From assembly GCF_001405015.1 (NCBI RefSeq), contig NZ_CYZX01000009.1:1-64000 (forward strand): a DNA stretch of 64,000 bases, read 5' to 3'. Positions 42,583 to 52,102 of the stretch are shown here, one piece after another; within the stretch, counting starts at the first letter, position 1, and each line of letters opens with the position of its first letter. A program made the position numbers and the translations under genes. The notes under the pieces were generated by a model that saw only the letters and a list, made by a program, of their open reading frames with translations, did no database searches and had not been told where the DNA came from. Source of the DNA: Clostridium disporicum (GTDB taxonomy: Bacteria > Bacillota > Clostridia > Clostridiales > Clostridiaceae).

Positions 42583-43680
42583 TTATTTTTTTAATTCATT
42601 AAATACTTTAATAATATCACCTGCTGTTTTTTCCCAATTAAATTTTTCTAACTGTTTTTTAGATAAGACTATATATTCTTCTCTAATATCTCTTCTATTG
42701 ATAGATATTCTCATAGCCTTTTCTATTCCCTCTACGTCTAATGCATTAAAATCAATAGCTGATTTACCATAAACTTCAGGTAACGATGAATTATCAGAAG
42801 TTAATACCAATGTTTCACAAGCCATAGCTTCAAGTATAGGTAATCCAAATCCCTCATATAACGTAGGGTAAATAAATGCTATCGCTTTATTGTATAATGT
42901 TGGCAAATCTTTATCTGCTACATATCCCACAAATTTAACATTATTATGAATCCCTAATTCTTCAACTTTTTCTTTTAATTTTTTTATATATTCTGATTCT
43001 TTTCCAACAATCACGTAATCACAGTTATTATCTTTTAATATATTCTTAAACGCTAATAAAGCTGTTTCTATATTTTTATGGCTATATCCAGCCCCCACTG
43101 ATATAAAATACTCTTTATCTAAATTATATTTCTCTAATATATTTTCATCTATGTTTTTAGTATTAAATAACTCTTCGTCATATCCGTTATATATTCTTAT
43201 AATTTTATTATTATCAATATTATAAAACTTAATAATATCATTCTTTGTATTTTCTGATATACATATAATTTTATCAGCCTTTTTTAACAAAAGTGGCATA
43301 ATAAACTTATAATAATAATATTGATGCTTAGCAACATTAGGATAATATAAAGGAATAAAATCATGTATTGTTATTATTTGTTTTGCTCTTGTTAGCAAAG
43401 ATAAATATTGAAACGGGTGGTATACTATATCATTTTTATTCACTTTAAATGGCATTAAAAATTGTGTCCATAGAAATCTATATAATCCACCTTTTTTCTT
43501 GTAACTTGTTTTAACCTTTTCAGTCGTTTTAATTACTTCTACTCCTTCTATCTCTATTGGACAAAACAACTTAAATTTAATATTTTTTTTCTTAAGTTCT
43601 AATACTATGTTTTTAATATATACCCCTAATCCTGTAGGTCTTTCATCTAACATAGTTCCATTAATATATAAGTTTTGCAT
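42583..43680 (-). CDS. Family 4 glycosyltransferase (mannosyltransferase-like)
   Basis: This 365-residue GT-B protein begins YINGTMLDERPTGLGVYI, the glycine-rich acceptor-side loop of the WbaZ-like GT4 group. The C-terminal GT4 domain has SVGAGYSHKN and VKFVGYVADKDLPTLYNKA, then FIYPTLYEGFGLPILEAMACE with the EX7E motif. GDP-mannose from the adjacent manC product is a reasonable donor. A gap of 114 bp before the gene holds no feature I can name. Confidence 0.9.
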   Translation of the reverse strand: MQNLYINGTMLDERPTGLGVYIKNIVLELKKKNIKFKLFCPIEIEGVEVIKTTEKVKTSYKKKGGLYRFLWTQFLMPFKVNKNDIVYHPFQYLSLLTRAKQIITIHDFIPLYYPNVAKHQYYYYKFIMPLLLKKADKIICISENTKNDIIKFYNIDNNKIIRIYNGYDEELFNTKNIDENILEKYNLDKEYFISVGAGYSHKNIETALLAFKNILKDNNCDYVIVGKESEYIKKLKEKVEELGIHNNVKFVGYVADKDLPTLYNKAIAFIYPTLYEGFGLPILEAMACETLVLTSDNSSLPEVYGKSAIDFNALDVEGIEKAMRISINRRDIREEYIVLSKKQLEKFNWEKTAGDIIKVFNELKK

Positions 43681-43794
43681 ATTAATACCATCCTATCTTA
43701 CTACTCTTTTCATTAATCTACATTTAATTAAAAGTTCTTAGATAACATATAAACTTAATTGTGATAGTCATTGTAGGCTTTTATAATCTAATTT

Positions 43795-44700
43795 TTAAAA
43801 AAATTTGTTTATTATTTGATCATAACTTAAATCAAACAACTCCTTACATAACTTCATACTATCAAATAAATACTTCTTTTTCACTTTGCTTAAATTATTA
43901 AAACTCATTTTAGAAGATTGGTCCTCTTTATGATAAATATTTACCGAATTTATAAATTTCTTATATAATCCAACTTTTTTTGTGAGTAAAGTTAATATAT
44001 TTTCCTCATAATATAGAAATGTATTTGGAAATAATCCTGAATAATAATTGAAATAATCCTTAGTTAGAAGCATACATGCTCCATGTAATACCAAATCTTG
44101 AGACTTTTTATTATTACTTATTTCACCTTTTTTATCTATATTTCCTCTTCTTAATAAATATTTCTTTATCATTATCTTCATTTTTTTAAAATATTCATTC
44201 TCATTTAACTTTATATATAAATCACCATTATAAAATCTATATTTTAAACTTTTATATATAGCAAATTCTTCCTCAATTCTTGCTTTGCTCACTTCAGCTG
44301 GAACCGGATTTTGCTCTACTCCATTTGCTGCTATAATTCTAGGTCCTATTACAGCAACCCCTTCTTCATAAGCATTCATTAACTCTGTAATTAGATTAGA
44401 ATCATTAAAAATTGTATCATTATTTACTAGTAATACAAATTTACAATTCAATTTATTTACAGCATAATTTATACCAATATTATTTCCTTTCGCAAATCCC
44501 AAGTTCTTATCACTTTTTAATAAGTGTACTCTACTATTACAGTATTTAGCTTCTAAAACTGTCCATGAATCATTGTTAGATCCATTATCTACAATTACTA
44601 CTTCTTTATCACAATACTTATCATTATTTAAACTTTCAACACATTCAATTGTATCTTTATAATTTAAATAATTCAATATTACTATTGCAACTTTTTCCAT
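43795..44700 (-). CDS. Family 2 glycosyltransferase
   Basis: This 301-residue protein has the GT-A start VAIVILNYLNY and VVIVDNGSNND, with LGFAKGNNIGIN and the VNNDT metal site. The middle (about 125-200) is unusually charged and less conserved, and the C-terminal FLYYEENILTLLTKK resembles rhamnosyltransferase-like members. The donor is unknown. Its start is 12 bases after the flippase stop, so it is in the operon. Confidence 0.85.
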   Translation of the reverse strand: MEKVAIVILNYLNYKDTIECVESLNNDKYCDKEVVIVDNGSNNDSWTVLEAKYCNSRVHLLKSDKNLGFAKGNNIGINYAVNKLNCKFVLLVNNDTIFNDSNLITELMNAYEEGVAVIGPRIIAANGVEQNPVPAEVSKARIEEEFAIYKSLKYRFYNGDLYIKLNENEYFKKMKIMIKKYLLRRGNIDKKGEISNNKKSQDLVLHGACMLLTKDYFNYYSGLFPNTFLYYEENILTLLTKKVGLYKKFINSVNIYHKEDQSSKMSFNNLSKVKKKYLFDSMKLCKELFDLSYDQIINKFF

Positions 44701-44712
44701 AGACTACACCTC

Positions 44713-46140
44713 TTATTTTTCTCTTTTTATTATATAAATTAAACTCTTATATTCCTTTGTAATAAATAGTGCTATAATATAAAAAATACAGCTCACTACA
44801 AATTTATATATAACTGATATTAAAATATTATTAATTTTTATATTTGTAATAGCTAACCCTAAAGCAACTATAAGTAAAACTATTATATCATTTCTAAAAC
44901 TTAATATATATTTAAATAATGACTTATTAAAAACCTTCTTTATCAATATGAAGTAGCTTATTAAAAAGCTTAAAATATAGGATATTACTACTCCCATAGC
45001 AACATATTCTATTTTTCCCATGCATAATCCTGTGACGATTAACATAACATTTACAGCTGTAGTAATTAATCCTGTAACAAATAACTGCTTTGTAGCGTTA
45101 AGTGATTGAAATATTACCCCAGTACTCGAAGTAACCATTTGAGGCCATATAGATAAACTTAATATCTTAAATGCAATTATAGAATTACTCCATTGTTTCC
45201 CAAACATTATAAGTATTATTTCATTTGAAGCAAAAAAACAAAATACTGTAAAGAAAATTCCAACTAAAGATAATATTTTTACTATTTTCATATATGTTTC
45301 ATATATATAATCTCTATCTGATTGATAATCTGATAAAATTGGATGTAAAACAGGAGTAATAACATGTGTTAAGTTTTGAACAGGATATAACATTAATTTA
45401 TACGCTTTATCGTAATATCCTAACGGTACTTCTCCCAAAACTTTTCCTATTAACAAATTATCTGTATTTCTTGAAAAATAATTTATAAAATTAAATCCAA
45501 ATTGATATGAAGAGAAATCTTTTATAACTTTTATACTATCAATAGAAAATGAATAATATATTTTCATGTTTGAATAATAAATATTAAAAATAAAAGTTAA
45601 TACTGCAACTAATATAGAGTTAATAACCAATGCATAGTATTTTGCTCCACCTAATGCTATTACTATTGTAATAATGCCTCCAACAACTGTTATTATTACA
45701 GTTCTAATCCCTAATGACTTAAACTGCTTATTTTTTAGCAATAAAGCATTTGGTACTATATTTAATATATTGAAAAATATACCAATTGCTAAGATTCTTC
45801 CTAATGATATATAAACAGTGTTATTATAAAAAATTGATATAGGATAAGAAAACAATGCAAATCCAACAGCAATAACAATTCCAGTGAATATTGTAAAAAT
45901 GAATATATCTGAAATTTGCTTTTTATTTAAATCCTTATTTTGTATAATTGCAGGACCTATCCCCATATCTGCAATAATTGTAAAGAAACTTATAAATACA
46001 TTTATTACAGCTACTACCCCATAATCATCCGGAGTTAATAACCTTGCTAAAATTGAATTTATAATTAACTGAACAAATATATTAGAATATCTAGATATAA
46101 AGTTTATTACTGCAGCTTTTTTTATACTAATATCTGACAT
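44713..46140 (-). CDS. wzx: Wzx-type polysaccharide flippase
   Basis: This 475-residue protein has about 14 membrane segments and the MOP/MviN-like pattern. It starts AAVINFISRYSNIFVQLIINSILARLLTPDDYG (key residues only seen as the conserved ARLLTPDDYG) and has NTDNLLIGKVLGEVPLGYYDKAYKL, the GYY-type hallmark of WzxC proteins, around residue 225-245. It should flip undecaprenyl-linked repeat units across the membrane for the Wzy-like polymerase. It lies 14 bp after ugd in the operon. Confidence 0.92.
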   Translation of the reverse strand: MSDISIKKAAVINFISRYSNIFVQLIINSILARLLTPDDYGVVAVINVFISFFTIIADMGIGPAIIQNKDLNKKQISDIFIFTIFTGIVIAVGFALFSYPISIFYNNTVYISLGRILAIGIFFNILNIVPNALLLKNKQFKSLGIRTVIITVVGGIITIVIALGGAKYYALVINSILVAVLTFIFNIYYSNMKIYYSFSIDSIKVIKDFSSYQFGFNFINYFSRNTDNLLIGKVLGEVPLGYYDKAYKLMLYPVQNLTHVITPVLHPILSDYQSDRDYIYETYMKIVKILSLVGIFFTVFCFFASNEIILIMFGKQWSNSIIAFKILSLSIWPQMVTSSTGVIFQSLNATKQLFVTGLITTAVNVMLIVTGLCMGKIEYVAMGVVISYILSFLISYFILIKKVFNKSLFKYILSFRNDIIVLLIVALGLAITNIKINNILISVIYKFVVSCIFYIIALFITKEYKSLIYIIKREK

Positions 46141-46154
46141 AAGCTCTCCTATCT

Positions 46155-47474
46155 CTACTTATTACTTATATTTAATATTTCTTTCCTACCTATTGAATAA
46201 TAATCAATATTTTCTTTTTCTATCTCACTTAAGTCATAGCAATTTCTTCCGTCGAATATAACTGCATTATTCATTATTTCTGTATATTTGCTTATATTAA
46301 ATGATTTTATTTCTTCCCACTCAGTAAATATAAATGCCATATCTGCATCAATTAATGCTTCTTCTATTGAGTTTGAATACTTTATTTCTGTTGGGAAAAT
46401 TCTCTTAAAATTATCTATTCCTACTGGATCATATGCTACGATCTCTGCCCCTTCATTTATTAATCTTCTAATATTCGGTATAGATGGTGCTTCTCTTAAA
46501 TCATCTGTACCTGGTTTAAAAGTCAAGCCTAGTACCGCTACCTTTTTCCCACGTAAATCTCCGAAAATATTCTTCGCCTTTCTAAAAAGCTTATATTTTT
46601 GATTTTCATTTACCTCTATTGTTGCTTTTATAGTTTTAATTTCATATCCATGATCATTAGCTAACCAATGCAAAGCCTTAGTATCTTTAGGAAAACAAGA
46701 TCCCCCATATCCCAATCCTGCATTTAAAAACTTACTTCCAATTCTACTATCATAGCTCATTCCCTTAGCTACATCTTCTATATTCGCTCCAACTACTTCG
46801 CATACATTAGCCATTTCATTCATAAAAGAAATTTTTAAAGCTAAAAAATCATTTGAGGCATACTTTATCACTTCAGCACTTCTTCTATTTGTTACAACTA
46901 TAGGTTGCCCAAATCTTTCATATACTTCTCTTAACATCATCTCTGCCTTTTTAGATTCAACTCCTATTACAATTCTTGATGCATTAAGAGTATCATAAAC
47001 AGCAGTTCCTTGAGATAAAAATTCAGGATTTGATGCTACTTCTACATGTACATTATTAACTAAATTATATCTTAAGAAGTCTTCTACCTTATCATTAGTT
47101 CCTATTGGAACTGTTGATTTAATAACCACAAGACAATCATTTTCTAAGTTTTCTGCGATTTGTCTACAAACCTCAAATACATAATCCAAATTAGCTGATC
47201 CATCTTCTCTCTCTGGAGTTCCTACGCCTATAAATACTATATCAGCATTCTTATAACTTTCTTTGTAATCAGTAGTAAAATTCAATCTACCTTCTTTATA
47301 ATTCTTATCCAATATTTGGTCTAAACCTGGTTCATATATTGGTGATATTCCTTGTTTCATAATTTGAACCTTTTTCTCGTCTATATCTACACATGTTACA
47401 TTATGTCCAACTTCTGAAAGACATGCCCCTGTAACCAATCCTACATAACCTGTCCCTGCTACAACAATTTTCAT
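46155..47474 (-). CDS. ugd: UDP-glucose 6-dehydrogenase
   Basis: This 439-residue enzyme has the N-terminal NAD fold VVAGTGYVGLVTGACLSEVG. The substrate-domain segment GLGYGGSCFPKDT carries catalytic Cys260, and GLTFKPGTDDLREAPS marks the C-terminal domain. It oxidises UDP-glucose to UDP-glucuronate, so the polymer probably contains a uronic acid. It is the second gene of the operon, 25 bases after the first glycosyltransferase. Confidence 0.96.
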   Translation of the reverse strand: MKIVVAGTGYVGLVTGACLSEVGHNVTCVDIDEKKVQIMKQGISPIYEPGLDQILDKNYKEGRLNFTTDYKESYKNADIVFIGVGTPEREDGSANLDYVFEVCRQIAENLENDCLVVIKSTVPIGTNDKVEDFLRYNLVNNVHVEVASNPEFLSQGTAVYDTLNASRIVIGVESKKAEMMLREVYERFGQPIVVTNRRSAEVIKYASNDFLALKISFMNEMANVCEVVGANIEDVAKGMSYDSRIGSKFLNAGLGYGGSCFPKDTKALHWLANDHGYEIKTIKATIEVNENQKYKLFRKAKNIFGDLRGKKVAVLGLTFKPGTDDLREAPSIPNIRRLINEGAEIVAYDPVGIDNFKRIFPTEIKYSNSIEEALIDADMAFIFTEWEEIKSFNISKYTEIMNNAVIFDGRNCYDLSEIEKENIDYYSIGRKEILNISNK

Positions 47475-47499
47475 AATAATCCCTTCCTATCTATAACCA

Positions 47500-48660
47500 T
47501 TATATATTTATTATCTCTCTATATAAGTTGTATATTCTACAAGCATTTATTTCTGACGTAAAATTTTCTTCAGCAAACTTTTTACCTCTTTCTCCAATTT
47601 TTTTTCTTAGTATCGGATCATCTATTAAAACCTTAATTTTATTAGCTAAATCTATTTCATCGTTTTCTCTATAAAGCAGACCATTATATCCTTCTTTTAT
47701 TAGTTCAACTGTAGCCCCAGTATCCGCCCCTATAACAGGATTCATATTCATCATCGCTTCTACTGTCACCCTTCCAAAAGCCTCTTTTTTTGAGCAGACT
47801 AATTCTAAATCCATATCTTCGCGAATCTTATCTAAAGAATTTAAAAAACCCAAAAATTTAACATTTTTCTCTAAATGTAATTTACTTACTAATTCTTTTA
47901 GCTTATTTTCATAATTATTTTCATCTTTCCCCGCTAAACTTAATGTTACATTATAATTATCTTTTACAAGTTCTTTTATAGCTAGTATAGCACACTCTTG
48001 TCCCTTACTTTCTTTTAAAGCACCAGCTAATAGAATATTAATAGATTCTTCCTTTTTCTTTTCTCTCTTTTCAATAACATTTTTCACATTAACGCCATTA
48101 TATATAACTTCCATCTTCCCATTTGTGAAAATACTCTCATATTTATTATAAATTGACTCAGATATTGCAATAACTTTAGCTGAATTTCTACAAATAAACT
48201 TCAATGATTTATCTCTATCATACAGAAACCTTAAATTATGATCTTCTTCTCCAAATTCTCTTATATGCCAGACGTGCTTTACTCCAGTTAATCTACTTAT
48301 TAACCCACCAATATTTATTACTGATGAATTAGTATGTATTATATCTATATTAGACTTCTTACAAATCTTAGCTAACTTTATAGCCTGAATATAGTTCCAT
48401 ATGTAATACAAACACTTCTTTATAGTATATATTGTCGTTCTATACTCTTCTCTATTTGGTACCATCCACCAATAATATTTTAACTTAAAATATTCTATAT
48501 TTCTATTTATTAATTCATTTTCTAACTCATTTCTACCATCACTTGGAATTACTACTTTAATATTTATATCTTCTTTTTTACTAAATTCATCTATAATTCC
48601 TAAGAGAGATTTAGATGCCCCTCCTAAGCTATTTTCATGATTTATAAACATTATATTCAT
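47500..48660 (-). CDS. Family 4 glycosyltransferase, first gene of the polysaccharide operon
   Basis: This 386-residue GT-B protein starts MNIMFINHENSLGGASKSLL, a typical N-terminal GT4 loop. The C-terminal nucleotide-sugar domain has LLAGALKESKGQE, VKFLGFLNSLDKIREDMDL and SKKEAFGRVTVEAMMNMNPVI carrying the EX7E motif. Donor and acceptor cannot be read from sequence. It is the promoter-proximal gene of an operon running from here to about 34592. GAGGG precedes the ATG. Confidence 0.9.
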   Translation of the reverse strand: MNIMFINHENSLGGASKSLLGIIDEFSKKEDINIKVVIPSDGRNELENELINRNIEYFKLKYYWWMVPNREEYRTTIYTIKKCLYYIWNYIQAIKLAKICKKSNIDIIHTNSSVINIGGLISRLTGVKHVWHIREFGEEDHNLRFLYDRDKSLKFICRNSAKVIAISESIYNKYESIFTNGKMEVIYNGVNVKNVIEKREKKKEESINILLAGALKESKGQECAILAIKELVKDNYNVTLSLAGKDENNYENKLKELVSKLHLEKNVKFLGFLNSLDKIREDMDLELVCSKKEAFGRVTVEAMMNMNPVIGADTGATVELIKEGYNGLLYRENDEIDLANKIKVLIDDPILRKKIGERGKKFAEENFTSEINACRIYNLYREIINI

Positions 48661-48763
48661 AATTTGCCCTCTATCTTAGTGATTTTTTAATTAATAAACT
48701 CATTATAGCATAATACTCAACATTAGTTTATTAACAATTCTTTAAATAAACTTTTTTCTATAT

Positions 48764-48792
48764 ATATTACTCTCATAATTTACTAATGTCAA
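48764..48792 (-). promoter_or_regulatory. Promoter of the polysaccharide operon
   Basis: Consensus TTGACA (48787-48792) and TAATAT (48764-48769) on the minus strand are 17 bases apart, about 100 bases before the first gene. A second candidate, the extended -10 TGCTATAAT, lies nearer the gene around 48700-48710. The remaining 48661-49194 gap shows no intact gene. Confidence 0.6.
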
Positions 48793-49011
48793 CAAAGTAT
48801 CATTTCTGTAATTTAAGCGAATAATTATTAAAAAAGTTAATACCTTGTAATTTTTTCACCTCTTTTATAGCTCTGCCTTTTTTACTTTTTACATTTTCAA
48901 TATTATTAAATTTATCATAAATAATCTATGTTTAGCTAATTGCGCTTCTACTACTCCTTCAACTAACTTTTAAAATAAATCTGTTTTTTATATTTATATT
49001 TAAAATTATAA

Positions 49012-49045
49012 TAAAAAGGAAGTTTACGTTATAACTTCCTTTTCT
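49012..49045 (-). terminator. Terminator after the ChW amidase gene
   Basis: The stem AAAAGGAAGTT/AACTTCCTTTT with an eight-base loop ends in a T run on the minus strand. Confidence 0.85.
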
Positions 49046-49194
49046 GGTGATAGTTTTGATATATATTTTTTTATTTTCCCTATATTTTATCATACTATAT
49101 AATTTTTATTAATCTTTTAAAGTCAAAATTCACTTATTATACTAATAAAATTTAATTAGCCTCATCATATTTTACATAACTTCTTATTTCAGTA

Positions 49195-51858
49195 TTAAAG
49201 TACCTTGCTAATTTCCTCTGCTATTATTTCAGACATAGTTAGTTGTAATGAATAATTTGCAAGTTTATTAGCTTCAGTTCTATTTGTTATAAATCCACAT
49301 TCAAACAGTACTGATGGCATATATGTGTTTTTTACAACAAAGAAATCATCATCTATTGATCCTCTATTAACTCGTCCCATCTTCGAAGAAACATTTTTCA
49401 CCAATGCCTCTGAAATTTGTGAACTTTTTATTACTTTTTGATTACTACTATATGGTCTGACAAGTCTTTCATTTAAATTAACCTCACGTCCACTTGGTAA
49501 TAATTCTCCACCACTTAACGGTGTAGCTGAACTATAATAACACTCTATTCCAGCTGTCGAAGAAACTGCGCTTGCATTTTGATGAATACTTATAAAAAAG
49601 TCAGCATTTAAGTTATTAGCATAATATACTCTTCTCTTTAAGCTTTCTCTCATTTCTACAGTTTGTCTATCTTCTGGATTTCTTGTTAACTTAACATCAA
49701 ATCCTCTTACTTCAAGCTCTCTCTTTAATTTCATAGCTACTTGCATATTCAAATCTCTCTCAATATATGTAATACCGCTATGAGTAGCATATGCACCATC
49801 ATCTCCACCATAATTATGTCCTGGATCAACTACTATAGTTTTTACTCTATCTTTTACTAACTTTATCTCTATACCTTCTAGCCTCTTACTTTGCCCACTT
49901 GTTCCAGCAATTTCACCATCTGCTTTCCATTCTTGCCATCCAATTCCCTGCACATGAACCCTATAATATAGTTTATATCCATCAATAGGTTTTTGTAATT
50001 TTATTTGAATTGCTTCTAACCTCTTACCTTCACCTGATGTCCCACTTAAATTGCCATTTGATTTCCACTCCTGCCATCCATAACTTTGTACGTGAGTTCT
50101 ATACAAAATAGCATTATCTTCTGGGATATTATCTAAAGTTATTTTTATAGCTTCTAATCTTTTGGATTGCCCCTCAGTACCACTCATAGTCCCATTAGAC
50201 CTCCAATCCTGCCATCCATAACTTTGCACATGTGTTTGATAGTTTATATTTGGATCTAGGATATCCTTAACTAGTTTTATTTCAATACCTACTATTTCAC
50301 TAGCTAATCCTATAGTACCACTTGTCGCTCCATCTCGCTTCCACCCTTGCCATCCATTCCCTTTAATGTTTGTTCTATACATTATATGATAATCTGATGG
50401 AGCATTTATTAACTTAATCTCAATTGCTTCAAGCCTTTTACCACTACCTTCAACTCCTGAAATTTCACCATTATTATTCCACTCTCCCCATCCAACTCCT
50501 TGAATATGAGTTTTATATTGAATATCGATACCATACATTGTATCTTTTAGGTTTATCTTTATAGCCTCTAGCTTATTATTAGAATCACTTCCTGATATAT
50601 TCCCACTAGATACTATATTTTTCCACCCCTCATTAGTTACAAAAGTAGAATAATTTAAGTCTGTTATTTCTTCACCTTGTACAATCTTTATTTCAATAGC
50701 TTCTAATCTTTTTGACTGTCCTGAGGTTCCAGCCATTTCACCATCTTGTCTCCAACCTTGCCATCCTATATTCTGTATATGAACTCTATACTTTATATGA
50801 TAATCACTAGTCGCATTTTCAAGTTTTATCTCTATTCCTTCTAATCTTTTAGATTGTCCTTCTGTTCCGCTTATTTCCCCATCTCTAACTCAATTTTGCC
50901 AACCATAGCTTTGTACGTGAGTTCTATAAACAACACTAACACCTTCTGGAAGTCCTTCAACATTAATTTTGATACCCTCAAGTCTTTTAGATTCACCAGA
51001 TGTTCCAGTCATCTGCTCATCTCTTTTCCATTCTTGCCATCCATATCCTTGTACATGTGTTGCGTATGAAACTGATAATGGCATCTCACTTAACACTTCA
51101 TTATTTATGACAGTAGTTTTTCTATCAACTACAAGATATTCTTTGTCAGTTATAACTTCTTTCTCTTCATATGAATTTACAATCGCATATTCATTTTCAT
51201 TGAATAATATATAGTTATTTTTATCTATATAATTTAATTGATAGCCTTCAGGTACTTTAAATAATTCTACCTTAGAATCTTCTTCATATATACTTACAAT
51301 ACTATCTTTCAAAACCACAATTTTTCCTTCTTCATCAAAGGCTATATATTCAGCTTCAATATCATTTACTTCCTTTTTAATTATGAAGTTATCATTTTCT
51401 ACGTTATAATACTTAACGTTATACTTTTCATCTTTCTTGTTAATTACTACAAAATAATCTTGTATTAAATAAATATTATCATCAGGATTTAAATATAAAC
51501 TCTTCTTTATATTATTAACATAACTTAATAAATTTTCACCATCCTGTTTACTTAAATAATCTCCATTATTAATATTAAATACAAGATTATTTTCATTAAC
51601 CATAATTTCATTCGATATAGAATGATAATTTGTTCCATTTAATATAATTACTTGTCCATTCTTTATAAATCTAGTTTCTCCATTTTTTAATATTAAAGCT
51701 AATCCCTCTAAATTCCCCCTAATACTACTAATGCCTTCATCAACAGTTATAAAATTTAATATTTCTCTATTTTCCGATTTTACTTCTGTGATAAAAACAT
51801 TAGTTAACATCATATTCAATATAAATATTGACATGAAAATTTTAATAACTTTTTTCAT
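49195..51858 (-). pseudogene. ChW-repeat N-acetylmuramoyl-L-alanine amidase interrupted by an in-frame TGA
   Basis: The frame is continuous for 887 codons except for TGA at 50890-50892 (codon 323). The N-terminus has a signal peptide and a novel domain of about 200 residues. Nine ChW repeats follow (core GWQ-x-W-x-x-x-G-x-x-SGT-x-G-x-x-KRLE-I). The C-terminal 190 residues are an Amidase_3 domain with VVDPGHNYGG, a downstream glutamate (YIERDLN), ISIHQNA and the catalytic-Glu region LFECGFI. The TGA replaces the second tryptophan of repeat two (GWQN-stop-VRDG), a one-base TGG to TGA change. Without read-through the product is 322 residues, secreted and without catalysis; a downstream restart would lack a signal peptide. 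Confidence 0.88.
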
Positions 51859-52043
51859 CCTTACTCATCCCCCATACCCTTTTATTATGTAGTCAAATAA
51901 AATTATATATTAATTCCTACTTCATATCAATCAACTAAAAGCCACTATATCAAAATATACCTCAGCAATGGACAGCAATAAGAAAGATGTTTACTTCACT
52001 TATCTTAAAAACAAGTAAATTTCATATATAAAACCTAAAAAAA

Positions 52044-52087
52044 TAAAAAAGATGACATAAAAATCATTTTTATGTCATCCATTTTTT
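52044..52087. terminator. Terminator after the ChW glucosaminidase gene
   Basis: The stem GATGACATAAAAAT/ATTTTTATGTCATC is flanked by A and T runs. It separates the two ChW genes, so the amidase gene has its own transcription. The gap 51859-52043 shows no gene. Confidence 0.85.
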
Positions 52088-52102
52088 CATTAATTAAATT
52101 AT

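Noticed and set aside
48800..49000. Possible minus-strand gene remnant with a basic peptide (KSKKGRAIKEVKKLQGINFF)
   Set aside because: The frame is short, interrupted, overlaps the polysaccharide promoter and matches no family I know; too weak to list.
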